From: Erwinia sp. 198 | GTDB lineage: Bacteria; Pseudomonadota; Gammaproteobacteria; Enterobacterales; Enterobacteriaceae | Assembly (NCBI RefSeq): GCF_003937915.1 | Contig: NZ_RHUM01000009.1 | Span: 124,001-188,000 of the forward strand | Direction: 5' to 3' | Length of the DNA: 64,000 nucleotides | Part shown: one piece after another, positions 26,922 to 37,739 of the stretch | How the letters are laid out: the number at the start of each line of letters is the position of its first letter | Position numbering within the stretch: position 1 is the stretch's first letter | Made by a program: the position numbers and the translations under genes | The notes under the pieces: generated by a model | The model's input: only the letters and a program-made list of their open reading frames with translations | Told to the model about the DNA's origin: nothing | Databases searched by the model: none

Positions 26922-29309
26922 ATGAAATTCAGCGAACTCTGGTTACGTGAGTGGGTTAACCCAGCCATCGACAGCGCAGCGCTCAGCGAACAGATCACCA
27001 TGGCCGGTCTGGAAGTGGACGGCGTGGAAGCGGTAGCCGGTGCTTTTCACGGCGTGGTGGTGGGCGAAGTAGTAGAGTGCGGACAGCACCCGAACGCCGA
27101 CAAACTGCGCGTCACCAAAATTAACGTGGGCGGCGACCGCCTGCTGGATATCGTCTGCGGCGCGCCAAACTGCCGTCAGGGCCTGAAGGTGGCCGTGGCG
27201 ACGGTGGGCGCGGTGCTGCCGGGCGATTTTAAAATCAAAGCGGCCAAACTGCGCGGCGAGCCTTCGGAAGGGATGCTCTGCTCTTATTCCGAACTGGGGA
27301 TTTCCGACGATCACAACGGCATCATCGAACTGCCGCTGGACGCGACCGTCGGCACCGATATTCGTGACTATCTCAAGCTTGACGACAACACCATTGAAAT
27401 CAGCGTGACGCCAAACCGTGCGGACTGCCTGGGCATTATCGGCATTGCGCGTGATGTTGCCGTGCTGAACAAGCTGCCGTTAAGCGAGCCGACTATTGAA
27501 CCGGTTGCCGCTACGATTACAGAAACCTTCCCGATCCGCGTGGATGCGGTTGACGCCTGCCCACGCTATCTGGGACGCGTGATCAAGGGCATTAACGTCA
27601 AGTCCGCCACGCCGCTGTGGATGAAAGAGAAGCTGCGGCGCTGCGGCATTCGCTCTATCGATCCGGTAGTGGATATCACCAACTATGTGCTGCTTGAGCT
27701 GGGCCAGCCGATGCACGCTTTCGATCTCGATCGCGTAGACGGCGGGATTGTGGTGCGCATGGCGGAAGAGGGTGAAGCGCTGACGCTGCTGGACGGTGCG
27801 GAAGTTAAGCTAAACGCGGATACAGTCGTTATTGCCGATCACCACAAAGCGCTGGCAATGGGCGGCATCTTTGGCGGCGAACATTCCGGCGTTAACGAAG
27901 AAACCACCAACGTGCTCTTCGAATGCGCTTTCTTCAGCCCGCTTTCTGTCACCGGCCGCGCGCGTCGCCATGGCCTGCACACCGATGCTTCCCATCGTTA
28001 CGAGCGCGGCGTCGATCCACAGCTGCAATATAAAGCGCTGGAGCGGGCAACGCGTCTGCTGCTTGATATCTGCGGCGGCGAGGCCGGGCCGGTCATCGAT
28101 CAAACCAACGAGGCGACGCTGCCTGCGCGCGCGACTATCACGCTGCGCCGCGAGAAGCTGGATCGCCTGATTGGCCACGTCATCGCCGACAACGAGGTCA
28201 GCGATATTCTGCGTCGTTTAGGCTGTGACGTCACGGAGGGCGAAGGCGTCTGGCAGGCCGTGGCGCCGGCCTGGCGTTTCGATATGCAGATTGAGGAAGA
28301 TCTGGTCGAAGAAGTAGCGCGCGTTTACGGCTACAACAATATTCCTGACGTGCCGGTGCAGGCGGGTCTGGTAATGACCTCGCACCGTGAAGCGAACCTG
28401 TCGCTGAAGCGGGTAAAAGCGATGCTGGTGGATAAAGGCTATCAGGAAGCGATTACCTATAGCTTTGTCGATCCTAAAGTGCAGACGTTACTGCATCCGG
28501 GCGAGGAAAACCTGGTACTACCAAGCCCGATTTCCGTTGAGATGTCGGCAATGCGGCTCTCGCTGTGGACGGGCCTGCTCTCTGCCGTGGTCTACAACCA
28601 GAATCGCCAGCAGAGCCGCGTACGCCTGTTTGAAAGCGGTCTGCGCTTTGTGCCTGATACACAGGCAAACCTGGGGATCCGGCAGGACGTTATGCTGGCG
28701 GGCGTTATCAGCGGCGCGCGTTATGAAGAACACTGGGATCTGGCGCGTCAGGCAGTTGACTTCTATGATTTAAAAGGTGATTTGGAGTCCGTCCTCGATT
28801 TGACCGGTAAACTGGCCGATATCCAGTTCCGGGCTGAAGCGCATCCGGCCCTGCACCCGGGACAGAGCGCCGGCATTTATTTGCAGGAACAGCGTATCGG
28901 TTATCTGGGCGTGGTTCATCCGGAACTTGAGCGGAAACTGGATCTTAACGGCCGTACCGTGGTCTTCGAACTGGAGTGGGATAAGGTGTCAGACCGCGTC
29001 CTGCCTGAGGCGAGCGAGATTTCACGTTTCCCGGCAAACCGTCGTGATATCGCCGTTCTGGTGGCGGAAAACGTGCCCGCAGCAGATATTATCGCCGAAT
29101 GTAAGAAAGTTGGCGTAAATCAGGTAGTTGGCGTAAACTTGTTTGATGTGTACCGCGGTAAGGGTGTTAATGAAGGTTTTAAGAGCCTTGCTATCAGCCT
29201 GATTTTGCAAGATACCGGCCGGACACTCGAAGAAGAGGAGATCGCTGCAACCGTCGCCAAATGTGTTGCGGCGTTAAAAGAGCGATTCCAGGCAACCTTG
29301 AGGGATTGA
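26922..29309 (+). CDS. pheT: Phenylalanine-tRNA ligase beta subunit
   Basis: 795-residue structural and editing subunit of PheRS. In order: tRNA-binding OB domain (about 39-148, [19 protein letters not shown]), the B3/B4 editing domain (about 210-390, with [13 protein letters not shown]), B5 (about 400-475), the inactive class II-like core (about 490-690) and the C-terminal ferredoxin-like anticodon-binding domain (about 700-793, [14 protein letters not shown]). The E. coli protein has the same length. It is followed by ihfA after only 4 bp. Confidence 0.98.
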
Positions 29310-29313
29310 ACCT

Positions 29314-29613
29314 ATGGCGCTTACAAAAGCTGAGATGTCTGAATACCTGTTTGAAAAGCTGGGGCTTAGCAAACGGGATGCCAAAGAGCTGGTAGAGCTG
29401 TTTTTTGAAGAGGTACGTCGCGCTTTAGAAAACGGCGAGCAGGTAAAACTGTCAGGATTTGGTAACTTCGACCTTCGCGACAAAAATCAACGTCCGGGAC
29501 GTAATCCTAAAACGGGCGAGGATATTCCGATTACGGCGCGTCGCGTGGTGACTTTCCGGCCGGGGCAGAAGCTCAAAAGCCGGGTTGAGAACGCTACGCC
29601 GAAAGAAGACTGA
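29314..29613 (+). CDS. ihfA: Integration host factor subunit alpha
   Basis: 99-residue DNA-bending protein that pairs with IhfB. The HU/IHF signature [20 protein letters not shown] contains the beta-arm, and the Pro of GRNP intercalates DNA. The end is [14 protein letters not shown]. It lies 4 bp after pheT, so it is transcribed at least partly with pheST, and a terminator follows. It is a nucleoid protein with wide roles in transcription, recombination and phage integration. Confidence 0.98.
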
Positions 29614-29625
29614 CCAGTGCTCTGC

Positions 29626-29652
29626 AAAAGGCCGCTTACGCGGCCTTTTTTA
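29626..29652 (+). terminator. Terminator after ihfA
   Basis: GGCCGC-TTAC-GCGGCC stem with A4 before and T6 after. It ends the pheST-ihfA unit. Confidence 0.95.
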
Positions 29653-29703
29653 TCGCTGAATTTCCGCTAACCCTGCCCGTTTTCATTAGCCAGGCCTGGA
29701 TTT

Positions 29704-30687
29704 ATGACTCTGCTTTCTCAACGGATTGCGCTGGCCCGTCGACATCAGCGCCGCTGGCTCTGCATCCTGAGCATTTTCTGCGTGTTGGTTTTTCTGTTTA
29801 GCCTCTGCGCCGGCGATCGCTGGCTTTTTCCGCAAAGCTGGTTCAGCGGTGAAAACCGGCTGTTTGTCTGGCAGCTGCGGCTACCGCGTTCCCTGGCGGT
29901 GCTGCTGGTCGGCGCGGCGCTGGCCGTGACCGGCGCGGTGATGCAGGCGCTGTTTGAAAATCCGCTGGCGGAGCCGGGACTGCTTGGCGTCGCCAACGGC
30001 TCGGGCCTTGGGCTGGTGCTGGGGATTTTTAGCGGCGTGACCGGGCTGTGGACGCTAAGCTTTTTCGCCATTGCAGGCGCGCTGTTGATTACCGCTATCC
30101 TGCTGCGTTTTTCCCGCCGCTCGCTTTCCACCAGCCGCCTGTTGCTGGCAGGCGTGGCCTTAGGCATTATCTGTAGCGCGGGTATGACGTGGCTGGTCTA
30201 TTTCAGCGCCAGCCTGGATCTGCGCCAGCTAATGTACTGGATGATGGGCGGCTTTAGCGGCGTGGACTGGCGCTACGGCGGGCTGATGCTGGCGCTGCTG
30301 CCGGTGCTGCTGTGGCTATGCCGCCAGTGGCGCGTGCTGAATTTGCTGGCGCTGGGCGAGGTTTCCGCCCGCCAGCTCGGCCTGCCGCTGTTGCTGTGGC
30401 GCAATATGCTGGTGCTGGCGTCAGGCTGGCTGATTGGCGTCAGCGTGGCGCTGGCCGGGGCGATCGGCTTTGTTGGCCTGGTCATTCCGCATATTTTGCG
30501 GCTGAACAACCTGAGCGATCATCGTATGCTGTTGCCGGCCTGCGCGCTGGCGGGCGGCGGCATACTGTTGGCGGCCGATATCCTGGCCCGTATCGCCATC
30601 GCCTCAGCGGAGCTGCCGATTGGCGTAGTGACGGCTACGCTGGGCGCGCCGGTTTTTATCTGGCTGTTATTACGTAACCGGGCCTGA
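29704..30687 (+). CDS. btuC: Vitamin B12 ABC transporter permease BtuC
   Basis: Inner-membrane permease of the BtuCDF cobalamin importer. 327 residues (E. coli 326) with about ten membrane helices. [20 protein letters not shown] and [16 protein letters not shown] are FecCD-family signatures; the second forms the cytoplasmic L-loop that contacts BtuD. btuF, encoding the binding protein, is not in the window, as in E. coli where it lies elsewhere. First gene of btuC-btuE-btuD-nlpC. Confidence 0.97.
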   Translation: MTLLSQRIALARRHQRRWLCILSIFCVLVFLFSLCAGDRWLFPQSWFSGENRLFVWQLRLPRSLAVLLVGAALAVTGAVMQALFENPLAEPGLLGVANGSGLGLVLGIFSGVTGLWTLSFFAIAGALLITAILLRFSRRSLSTSRLLLAGVALGIICSAGMTWLVYFSASLDLRQLMYWMMGGFSGVDWRYGGLMLALLPVLLWLCRQWRVLNLLALGEVSARQLGLPLLLWRNMLVLASGWLIGVSVALAGAIGFVGLVIPHILRLNNLSDHRMLLPACALAGGGILLAADILARIAIASAELPIGVVTATLGAPVFIWLLLRNRA

Positions 30688-30727
30688 CCCGTGGCCCGCT
30701 TTTTCTCTACTGAAACAGGAAAAACCA

Positions 30728-31273
30728 ATGAGTATTTATGATACAGAACTGGTGACGCTGGATGGCGAACCGACGACGCTGGCGCAGTGGCAGGGCAAAG
30801 TGCTGCTGATCGTTAATGTCGCCTCTAAGTGCGGCCTGACGCCGCAATATGAGCAGTTGGAAAATATTCACAAAGCCTGGCAGGATCGAGGTTTTGCCGT
30901 ACTTGGCTTCCCCTGCAACGCGTTTCTGGAGCAGGAGCCGGGCAGCAACGAAGAGATTAAAACGTTTTGCAGCACCACCTATGGCGTAACCTTCCCGATG
31001 TTCAGTAAAATCGAGGTCAACGGCCCGGAGCGGCATCCGCTCTATCGCCAACTAATTGCGGCAAGGCCGGAAGCGGTAGCGCCGGAAAATAGCGGTTTCC
31101 TGGAGCGTATGAGCAGTAAAGGACGCGCGCCAAAAGCGCCGGGCGACATTTTATGGAACTTCGAAAAGTTCCTGGTTGGGCGCGACGGCACGGTAGTACA
31201 GCGTTTCTCGCCGGATATGACGCCGGAAGATCCTATTGTGATGGAAAGTATCAAAGCGGCACTGGCAAAATAA
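30728..31273 (+). CDS. btuE: Thioredoxin/glutathione peroxidase BtuE
   Basis: 181-residue periplasm-independent glutathione peroxidase homologue of the Cys type. The peroxidatic Cys is in NVASKCGLTPQYEQL (about 37). The GFPCNAFLEQEPGSNEEI segment supplies Gln/Asn partners, and WNFEKFLVGRDG is the conserved Trp/Asn motif. It reduces peroxides using thioredoxin or glutathione in E. coli and is not needed for B12 uptake despite its operon. btuD starts at the base after its stop. Confidence 0.95.
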   Translation: MSIYDTELVTLDGEPTTLAQWQGKVLLIVNVASKCGLTPQYEQLENIHKAWQDRGFAVLGFPCNAFLEQEPGSNEEIKTFCSTTYGVTFPMFSKIEVNGPERHPLYRQLIAARPEAVAPENSGFLERMSSKGRAPKAPGDILWNFEKFLVGRDGTVVQRFSPDMTPEDPIVMESIKAALAK

Positions 31274-32008
31274 ATGCTGTTGCAGTGTGAGGGCGTTGCG
31301 GTCCCGCAGCGCCTCGCGCCCTTTACCGCCAGCGTTGATAAGGGCGAGCTGATCCATTTGCTTGGCCCTAACGGGGCGGGTAAAAGCTCCTTACTGGCGG
31401 CGCTGGCGGGATTGTTGCCGGCGGAAGGGCGCATTGTTTTCAGCGGTACGCCGCTGTCTGGCTGGAACGGCTATGCGCTGGCCCGCCGTCGCGCTTACCT
31501 GGCCCAGCAGCAGCGGCCGCCCGGCAGTATGCCGGTATGGCACTACCTTAAGCAGCATCAGCTGGCGGACGAGAGCGATCGGATACTGATAACCCTTTGC
31601 GAAACTTTTCAGCTGGCGGATAAACTGGCTCGCTCGCTCAGCCGCCTTTCCGGCGGAGAATGGCAGCGGGTGCGCCTGGTGGCGGTGCTCTGTCAGACCG
31701 CGCAGCCGGAAGGGCAGCTGCTGCTGCTGGACGAGCCGTTAACCGGTTTGGATCTGGCACAGCAGGCCGCGTTCGATCGCTGCGTGGCCGAAAGGGTAGC
31801 AGAAGGCCTGACGATTATCATGAGCGGGCACGACATTAATCATTCGCTACATCACGCCCGGCGCGTCTGGCTGCTGCAAGAGGGGGTTTTGCTGAGGCAG
31901 GGCGCAACGGAAGAGGTGTTACAGCCGGAAACGCTGTCGGCGGTGTATCACGTGCCTTTCAGAAAAATAGATGTAGAAGGACAATCGCTGTTGACCACGC
32001 TGTTTTAA
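31274..32008 (+). CDS. btuD: Vitamin B12 ABC transporter ATPase BtuD
   Basis: 244-residue ABC ATPase that powers BtuC. Walker A GPNGAGKSSLL, Q-loop AQQQRPPG, signature LSGGEWQRV, Walker B LLLLDEPL and H-loop SGHDINHS are all intact. The ATG directly follows the btuE stop codon, so translation is probably coupled to btuE. It has no ribosome site of its own beyond AAA-rich sequence in the btuE end. Confidence 0.97.
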   Translation: MLLQCEGVAVPQRLAPFTASVDKGELIHLLGPNGAGKSSLLAALAGLLPAEGRIVFSGTPLSGWNGYALARRRAYLAQQQRPPGSMPVWHYLKQHQLADESDRILITLCETFQLADKLARSLSRLSGGEWQRVRLVAVLCQTAQPEGQLLLLDEPLTGLDLAQQAAFDRCVAERVAEGLTIIMSGHDINHSLHHARRVWLLQEGVLLRQGATEEVLQPETLSAVYHVPFRKIDVEGQSLLTTLF

Positions 32009-32038
32009 ACCAGCGGCAATAAATAAAGGGAATCTGTT

Positions 32039-32497
32039 ATGCGCTACCTGGTCTTATTACTGGCTATCCTGCTGGCGGGCTGTAGCAGCCATGCCCCGCC
32101 GCCGAACGGCCATCTCTCCGATTCCATTATGGTTATCGCCCGACTGAACGAACAGCTCAGGGAGTGGCGCGGCACGCCCTATCGCTACGGCGGCATGGGA
32201 CGCAGAGGCGTTGACTGCTCCGGGTTCGTTTATCTGACCTTTCGCGATCGCTTTGATTTGCAGCTGCCGCGTACGACGCTTGCGCAAACGAAAACGGGAA
32301 CGCGCATCGGTAAAAAGGATCTGTTGCCTGGCGATTTGCTGTTTTTTAAAACCGGCGCGGGGGAAAATGGTTTGCACGTCGGCATTTATGATACTGACGA
32401 CCAGTTTATCCATGCTTCTACCAGCCAGGGCGTAATCCGATCGTCGCTGAATAACGTCTACTGGAAAAAAGTTTTCTGGCAGGCGAGGCGGATTTAA
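32039..32497 (+). CDS. nlpC: Cell-wall endopeptidase lipoprotein NlpC
   Basis: 152-residue NlpC/P60 lipoprotein. The lipobox is LLAGC with Cys at 15. The papain-like catalytic Cys is in GVDCSGFVYLTF, His in GLHVGIYDTDDQFIHAS, with a third polar residue downstream. This family cuts D-Glu-meso-DAP or similar peptide links in murein. It is last in the btuCED-nlpC cluster, as in E. coli. Confidence 0.94.
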   Translation: MRYLVLLLAILLAGCSSHAPPPNGHLSDSIMVIARLNEQLREWRGTPYRYGGMGRRGVDCSGFVYLTFRDRFDLQLPRTTLAQTKTGTRIGKKDLLPGDLLFFKTGAGENGLHVGIYDTDDQFIHASTSQGVIRSSLNNVYWKKVFWQARRI

Positions 32498-32825
32498 TTA
32501 ATATAGCCTGCTAATGAATTTCAGAAAAGGCTTATCTATCCGCTGGTTAACTTTTATGGCTATAATAAACCCGGCGGGTTGGTTTAGCAGCTTATTGCAC
32601 CAGGCTTAACCAGTCCGTTAAAAGTGATTTCCCGTGTCGGATTTTGTAAAGGTAGTTTAAAGAAATGCGTTACGGAGATTTCTCAGCACGAAACTATGAT
32701 TTAATAGTAAAGCATTTTTCTTGCTGAATATGTGATAGCTTAACCCGCTATGGGTTTTTATCCTGGCCGATGTACGACAGGCGTATTAATGCGCCGTACA
32801 GCGGCTGCATCATGGCTGAATAAAA
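32498..32825. other. nlpC-rflP intergenic region
   Basis: 328 bp, AT-rich, with no gene. A TATAAT hexamer at 32560-32565 lacks a good -35 partner. The rflP promoter is presumably nearer 32700-32800. No terminator with a T-run was found after nlpC. Confidence 0.45.
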
Positions 32826-33566
32826 ATGAATATCCATCTGGAAGCGGATTATAAAAGTCACACAGCTTTTAACCCGATCTACCGTTTCGGCGGACAGCTT
32901 ATCGCCGTCGAATTGCTCACGCATTTTTCCCACAGTACCGCTAACGTCGCCATCCCTCAGGAACTTTTACTACCACAGCTCAATACAGATCAGCGTATTC
33001 TTTTATTACAGAATCAGATCAACTGCATTGAACGGCACGCCGATTTTTTTAGCCAGGAAAGAGTCAAGGTCACGCTGAAAATAGACGAGCTGCTGGCACA
33101 AACCATCCTTGATAGCGAGTTTCTGAGCCGCAAGCTGGACGCGCTTGCGTGGCTGGAGCTGGAAATTAGCGAAAGCTTCACCGACTTAAAGCTGGGGAAA
33201 GATCATCCCGGCCTGATGGCGCTCAGTGAAAGGTTTGATTTAAGCCTGGCGAATTACGGCGCAGGGAAAGCGCCTTCAAAAGCAGTGTACGACAATCTCT
33301 TTTCCCGTATTAAGCTGGATAAAGGCTTTATTCAGCATAATATTAACCGGATCTCTTTTCAGCCCTTTATCAGCACGCTGCTGGAGCACATTAAACCTCA
33401 CTGTCAGCAGGTTATTGTCCAGGGCGTGGACGATATTAGCGGCCTGGAAAAAGTCAGCCGCTATCAGTTCGACGGTATTCAAAGCGCGCTGTTTTCGCCG
33501 GTAAGGGGAGAGTTGCTTTCCTCGCTGACTGTGCCGCCCAAAGAGCTGACAGGCGAAGCGCTGTAA
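32826..33566 (+). CDS. rflP: EAL-like anti-FlhDC factor RflP (YdiV)
   Basis: Degenerate EAL-domain protein that in E. coli and Salmonella binds FlhD and blocks or promotes degradation of the flagellar master regulator instead of cleaving c-di-GMP. 246 residues (E. coli 237). The usual EAL is replaced by VEL in LIAVELLTHF, and other metal ligands are missing. LSLANYGAGKAPSKAVYDNL and IKLDKGFIQH match YdiV closely. It lies between nlpC and selO, as in E. coli. The ribosome site is weak. Confidence 0.88.
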   Translation: MNIHLEADYKSHTAFNPIYRFGGQLIAVELLTHFSHSTANVAIPQELLLPQLNTDQRILLLQNQINCIERHADFFSQERVKVTLKIDELLAQTILDSEFLSRKLDALAWLELEISESFTDLKLGKDHPGLMALSERFDLSLANYGAGKAPSKAVYDNLFSRIKLDKGFIQHNINRISFQPFISTLLEHIKPHCQQVIVQGVDDISGLEKVSRYQFDGIQSALFSPVRGELLSSLTVPPKELTGEAL

Positions 33567-33667
33567 TATCCCTTTACTCTCTCCGTGTTTACCGCAGCGT
33601 ATGAGGTTTACACTTAAAGCTGATACCGAATGCGCATCAGGGCGTCGGTAAACAGTAAGGGGAGCGT

Positions 33668-35107
33668 ATGCATTTTAACAATAGCTGGCATGACGAGCTG
33701 GCGGGATTTTATACCGCCCTCAACCCTACGCCGCTGAAAAACCCACGTCTGCTTTATCATAGCGCGCCGCTCGCGCACGAGCTGGGGCTGGACGAAAGCT
33801 GGTTCACCGCCGATAAAACCGCTATCTGGAGCGGCGCGCAGCTGCTACCGGGCATGCAGCCTCTGGCGCAGGTGTACAGCGGACACCAGTTTGGCGTCTG
33901 GGCAGGACAGCTGGGCGACGGGCGCGGTATCCTGCTGGGCGAGCAGCAGCTGGACGACGGCCGTAAAATGGACTGGCACCTGAAGGGCGCGGGTCTGACG
34001 CCATATTCACGTATGGGCGACGGACGCGCCGTGCTGCGCTCTTCACTGCGCGAATTTCTTGCCTCCGAAGCGATGCATCACCTCGGTATTCCTACATCCC
34101 GCGCGCTGACGGTCGTCACCAGCGATGAGCCTGTGCAACGGGAAACCACCGAGCGCGGCGCCATGCTGCTGCGCGTTGCGGAAAGCCACGCCCGCTTTGG
34201 CCACTTCGAGCACTTCTTTTACGCGCAGCAGCCGGAAAAGGTCCGCCAGCTGGCTGACTATTTAATCCGTCATCACTGGCCGCATTTGCAGGAGGAGCAG
34301 GATCGCTACCTGCTCTGGTTCCGTGATGTGGTCAGGCGCACGGCCAGGCTAATTGCCCAGTGGCAGAGCGTCGGATTTGCGCATGGCGTAATGAATACCG
34401 ATAACATGTCGGTATTAGGGATAACGCTGGACTACGGCCCGTACGGTTTCCTGGACGACTACAAACCGGATTTTATCTGCAATCATTCGGACTATCAGGG
34501 GCGCTACAGCTTCGATAATCAGCCGGTGGTGGGGCTGTGGAACCTGAACAGGCTGGCGCACGCGCTTTCCGGACTGCTGGATGCCGCCCAGCTGAAGCAG
34601 GCGCTGGCGGAATACGAGCCGGAGCTGATGCAATGCTGGGGAGACAGGATGCGCGCGAAGCTTGGCCTGCTGACGCAGGATAAAGACGATAACAACATTC
34701 TGACCGGGCTGCTGTCGCTGATGACCAAAGAGGGCAGCGACTATACGCTGACTTTCCGCATGCTGTGCGATACCGAGCAGCAGCAGTCTCGTTCGCCGCT
34801 GCGGGATGAATTTATCGATCGTGAAGCCTTTGACAGCTGGTACAACATTTACCGTCAGCGGTTATTGCAGGAAGAGAGCGACGACGCCCTACGCCAGCAA
34901 AAGATGAAGCAGGTTAACCCGGCCGTGGTATTAAGGAACTATCTCGCCCAGCAGGCGATTGAACGGGCCGGGCAGGATGACGTCAGCGTGCTGGCCAGGC
35001 TGCACCAGGCATTGATCAGGCCTTTTGATGATGCGCCGGAGTTTGCCGATTTGATGCGGCGTCCGCCAGACTGGGGTAAAAAGCTGGAGGTCAGCTGTTC
35101 GAGCTAA
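33668..35107 (+). CDS. selO: Protein adenylyltransferase SelO (YdiU)
   Basis: Pseudokinase-fold enzyme that transfers AMP to Ser/Thr/Tyr residues of proteins under redox control. 479 residues, close to E. coli. [17 protein letters not shown] is the nucleotide-binding region, and [20 protein letters not shown] carries conserved charged residues. [20 protein letters not shown] contains the Asn and Asp that bind Mg-ATP. The C-terminus LEVSCSS retains the Cys that replaces selenocysteine and forms the regulatory disulfide. GGGGAGC precedes the ATG. Confidence 0.96.
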   Translation: MHFNNSWHDELAGFYTALNPTPLKNPRLLYHSAPLAHELGLDESWFTADKTAIWSGAQLLPGMQPLAQVYSGHQFGVWAGQLGDGRGILLGEQQLDDGRKMDWHLKGAGLTPYSRMGDGRAVLRSSLREFLASEAMHHLGIPTSRALTVVTSDEPVQRETTERGAMLLRVAESHARFGHFEHFFYAQQPEKVRQLADYLIRHHWPHLQEEQDRYLLWFRDVVRRTARLIAQWQSVGFAHGVMNTDNMSVLGITLDYGPYGFLDDYKPDFICNHSDYQGRYSFDNQPVVGLWNLNRLAHALSGLLDAAQLKQALAEYEPELMQCWGDRMRAKLGLLTQDKDDNNILTGLLSLMTKEGSDYTLTFRMLCDTEQQQSRSPLRDEFIDREAFDSWYNIYRQRLLQEESDDALRQQKMKQVNPAVVLRNYLAQQAIERAGQDDVSVLARLHQALIRPFDDAPEFADLMRRPPDWGKKLEVSCSS

Positions 35108-35230
35108 AGCAGGCTTGACCGAGGGGGATTAAACGGGCCTGATGCAGGCTTCAACGAGGGTAGTAAAGCGGCAGGCAGGGTGCGCCAGCGCCGCCATGCG
35201 CATGGCGTCCTGCCTGCCTGCAGGCCTGTC

Positions 35231-36277
35231 TTAGCGCCTTGCTTTCACCGCCTCGGCCAGCTGTGCTAACACCTCTTCGCTGTCATCCCAGCCCAGGCAG
35301 GGGTCGGTAATCGACTGGCCATAGACCAGCGGCGTGCCGGTCTGCACTTTCTGGGTGCCTTCCTTCAGGAAACTTTCAATCATTACCCCGGCAATGGCCG
35401 ACGAACCGTCACGGATCTGCTGCGCTACGGACGCGGCGACCTCTTTTTGCAGGCGATGCTGTTTCAGGCAGTTGCCGTGGCTGAAATCAATAACCAGCCG
35501 TTCCGGCAGCCTGTGTTCACGCAGGCTGGCGGCAGCGGCGGCGACATCTTCCGCATGATAGTTCGGCCGTTTACCGCCGCGCATAATGATGTGGCCGGAA
35601 GGGTTGCCGCTGGTCTGGTAAATGGTCATCTGTCCGTGCTTGTCCGGCGACAGGAACATATGGCTGGCGCGGGCAGCGCGTATCGCATCGACGGCAATCT
35701 GAATATTACCGTCCGTGCCGTTTTTAAAGCCAACCGGGCAGGAGAGGGCGGAAGCCATTTCGCGGTGGATTTGGCTTTCTGTGGTACGCGCGCCGATAGC
35801 TCCCCAGCTGATGAGATCTGCCAGGAACTGACCCACCACCATATCCAGGAATTCGGTGGCCGTAGGCATACCCAGCCGGTTGATCTCCAGCAGCAGCTCG
35901 CGCGCTACGGCCAGGCCATGATTCACCCGGAAACTGCCGTCAAGATCGGGATCGGAAATCAGGCCTTTCCAGCCCACCACGGTGCGCGGCTTTTCAAAAT
36001 AGGCGCGCATCACGATTTCCAGCTCGGCGGCGTGGCGCTGGCGCAGCGCGTTAAGCTTCGCTGCATAGGCCAGCGCGGCGTCGGGATCGTGGAGCGAGCA
36101 GGGACCGATCACCACCAGCAGGCGGCGATCTTCGCCGGACAAAATCCGGGCAATACGCTGACGGGAGGCGGTCACGTTCGCGGCGATATCAGGCGTGATC
36201 GGGAAACGCTGCGCCAGTTCGTCAGGCGTAATCAGGCTCTCGATGCGCGCGGTCCGCAGTTCATCTGTCTTGTTCAT
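35231..36277 (-). CDS. aroH: Trp-type DAHP synthase AroH
   Basis: Condenses phosphoenolpyruvate and erythrose-4-phosphate, the first step of aromatic biosynthesis. 348 residues when started at 36277 (MNKTDELRTARIESL, nearly identical to E. coli AroH); the frame stays open 20 codons further upstream. Active-site motifs: GPCSLHDPDAALAYA, FEKPRTVVGWKGLI, GARTTESQIHREMASALS, HGNC. The sequence fits the Trp-sensitive isozyme better than AroF/AroG. I find no TrpR operator (CTAGT-type) upstream, but there is a CRP-like palindrome. ppsR lies upstream on the same strand. Confidence 0.93.
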   Translation of the reverse strand: MNKTDELRTARIESLITPDELAQRFPITPDIAANVTASRQRIARILSGEDRRLLVVIGPCSLHDPDAALAYAAKLNALRQRHAAELEIVMRAYFEKPRTVVGWKGLISDPDLDGSFRVNHGLAVARELLLEINRLGMPTATEFLDMVVGQFLADLISWGAIGARTTESQIHREMASALSCPVGFKNGTDGNIQIAVDAIRAARASHMFLSPDKHGQMTIYQTSGNPSGHIIMRGGKRPNYHAEDVAAAAASLREHRLPERLVIDFSHGNCLKQHRLQKEVAASVAQQIRDGSSAIAGVMIESFLKEGTQKVQTGTPLVYGQSITDPCLGWDDSEEVLAQLAEAVKARR

Positions 36278-36322
36278 AGTTGTCCAAAAATTTTTTTCTT
36301 CGCAGCGGCGGGAATACCGGGA

Positions 36323-36338
36323 AGTGATGGCGATCACA
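36323..36338 (-). promoter_or_regulatory. CRP-like site upstream of aroH
   Basis: Read on the minus strand, TGTGATCGCCATCACT is the CRP core TGTGA-N6-TCACA with one mismatch. It lies 46-61 bp before the aroH ATG. Catabolite control of aroH is not established, so the function is uncertain. Confidence 0.4.
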
Positions 36339-36441
36339 ATAAACCCGACGCGGCGTAAATTTCAACCCGAAACGCCGGACAGAACGGCGCAACGGGATAA
36401 ATATCACTTTTTCAGACGCGGAATCAAAAAATGTCTGCGCC

Positions 36442-37272
36442 TCAGTACATTCGACGCGTCAGGCCCATGATATCTAAAATTTTCGTGGCAATTTCCTCAA
36501 CGGAATAATTGGTACTGTTGAGGTAACGGATCTGATGGGTACGAAACAGGGCCTCCACCTCCCCGACTTCCAGCCGACATTGCCGCATGGACGCGTAACG
36601 GGTATTTTCCGCCCGCTCCTGGCGGATCGCGGCCAGCCGCTCGGGATCGATGGTTAAGCCAAACAGCTTGTTCTGGAAAGGCCGCAGCGCGGGCGGCAGC
36701 TTAAGGTTATCCATATCGTCGGCGATAAAGGGATAATTGGCGGCGCGGATGCCAAACTGCATGGCCAGATAGAGGCTGGTCGGCGTCTTGCCGCAGCGCG
36801 ATACGCCCAGCAGGATCACCTGCGCCTCCTCCAACCCGCGCAGCGAGATACCATCGTCGTGCGCCAGGGTATAGTCGATGGCGGCGATGCGCGCGTCGTA
36901 CTTGCCCAGGTTGTTAGCCGTCAGACCGTGCGTGCGGTTAGCGACCGGCGCGGGCGCTATGCCCAGCTCCTGCTGAAGCGGCGCCACCAGCGACTGGACG
37001 ATGTCCTGACAAAAGCCCTCGCTTTGCAAAATAATTTCCCGGATTTCCGGCGTGACCACGGAAATAAACACCAGCGGGCGCAGGCCGCTTTTTTGCCAGA
37101 TAGCGTTAATCTGCGCTTTGACCGCCTGCGCCCGCTGCACGTTTTCCACAAAGGGCAGCGTCACGCTGTTAATGTTGACAGGAAACTGCGAAAGCACCGC
37201 GTGACCGAGTACCTCAGCGGTAATGGCCGTTCCGTCAGAAATATAAAATACGCTGCGTTCGTTGCTGTCCAT
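36442..37272 (-). CDS. ppsR: PEP synthase regulatory protein PpsR
   Basis: Bifunctional serine/threonine kinase and Pi-dependent pyrophosphorylase (DUF299) that inactivates and reactivates PpsA by ADP-dependent phosphorylation next to its catalytic His. 276 residues. The P-loop-like [15 protein letters not shown] is at about 155-169. The N-terminus [17 protein letters not shown] and the C-terminus end in a species-variable tail. It is divergent from its target gene ppsA across a 467-bp region. Confidence 0.96.
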   Translation of the reverse strand: MDSNERSVFYISDGTAITAEVLGHAVLSQFPVNINSVTLPFVENVQRAQAVKAQINAIWQKSGLRPLVFISVVTPEIREIILQSEGFCQDIVQSLVAPLQQELGIAPAPVANRTHGLTANNLGKYDARIAAIDYTLAHDDGISLRGLEEAQVILLGVSRCGKTPTSLYLAMQFGIRAANYPFIADDMDNLKLPPALRPFQNKLFGLTIDPERLAAIRQERAENTRYASMRQCRLEVGEVEALFRTHQIRYLNSTNYSVEEIATKILDIMGLTRRMY

Positions 37273-37639
37273 TTTTCGATCCCTAAGAAACTGAGTGGCT
37301 GAGTAAATTAAACTACAGTCTTATGGCTATTAGTGCCAGCTGATGAAATTAAATTAAATTTTCACTTATAATTATAATGAACTTTTTGTTTTCCTTAAAA
37401 GAAAGGCGTAGCTGGAAAAGAGAATTAATGAAATAACGTTCCTGTTTATCATGCGTAAAAAGCGCTATTTTTCTGGAAAACATTCTAAAAGGGAATCCAG
37501 ACAGCCTGCGGCATCCTTGCTTTTCCCCTCTAAGTTATAAAATTAAAATAAGTTTATTTATCATGGTGTTATTTATTATTTTATTGCCATAAATAAGATT
37601 TCCATTGGCGGAATAGTCTTAAATATTTCCTTTTAGTCA
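37273..37639. other. ppsR-ppsA divergent intergenic region
   Basis: AT-rich, with no gene. Together with the Cra site at its ppsA side this holds both divergent promoters. I could not choose unambiguous -10/-35 pairs. Confidence 0.5.
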
Positions 37640-37655
37640 GCTTGAACGATTCAAC
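37640..37655 (+). promoter_or_regulatory. Cra (FruR) operator of ppsA
   Basis: GCTTGAACGATTCAAC is a near-palindrome. Its reverse complement contains TGAATCGTTCA, fitting the Cra consensus TGAAWCSNT. It lies 85 bp upstream of the ppsA start, a suitable place for the activating Cra site known in E. coli ppsA. Confidence 0.75.
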
Positions 37656-37739
37656 AGTTTCTTTCCCTACACGGAATGTGCCAGGCTCAAAAACGCACGA
37701 TGCTATTTCCATTAATTCATTCACAAAAGGATTGCTTCA

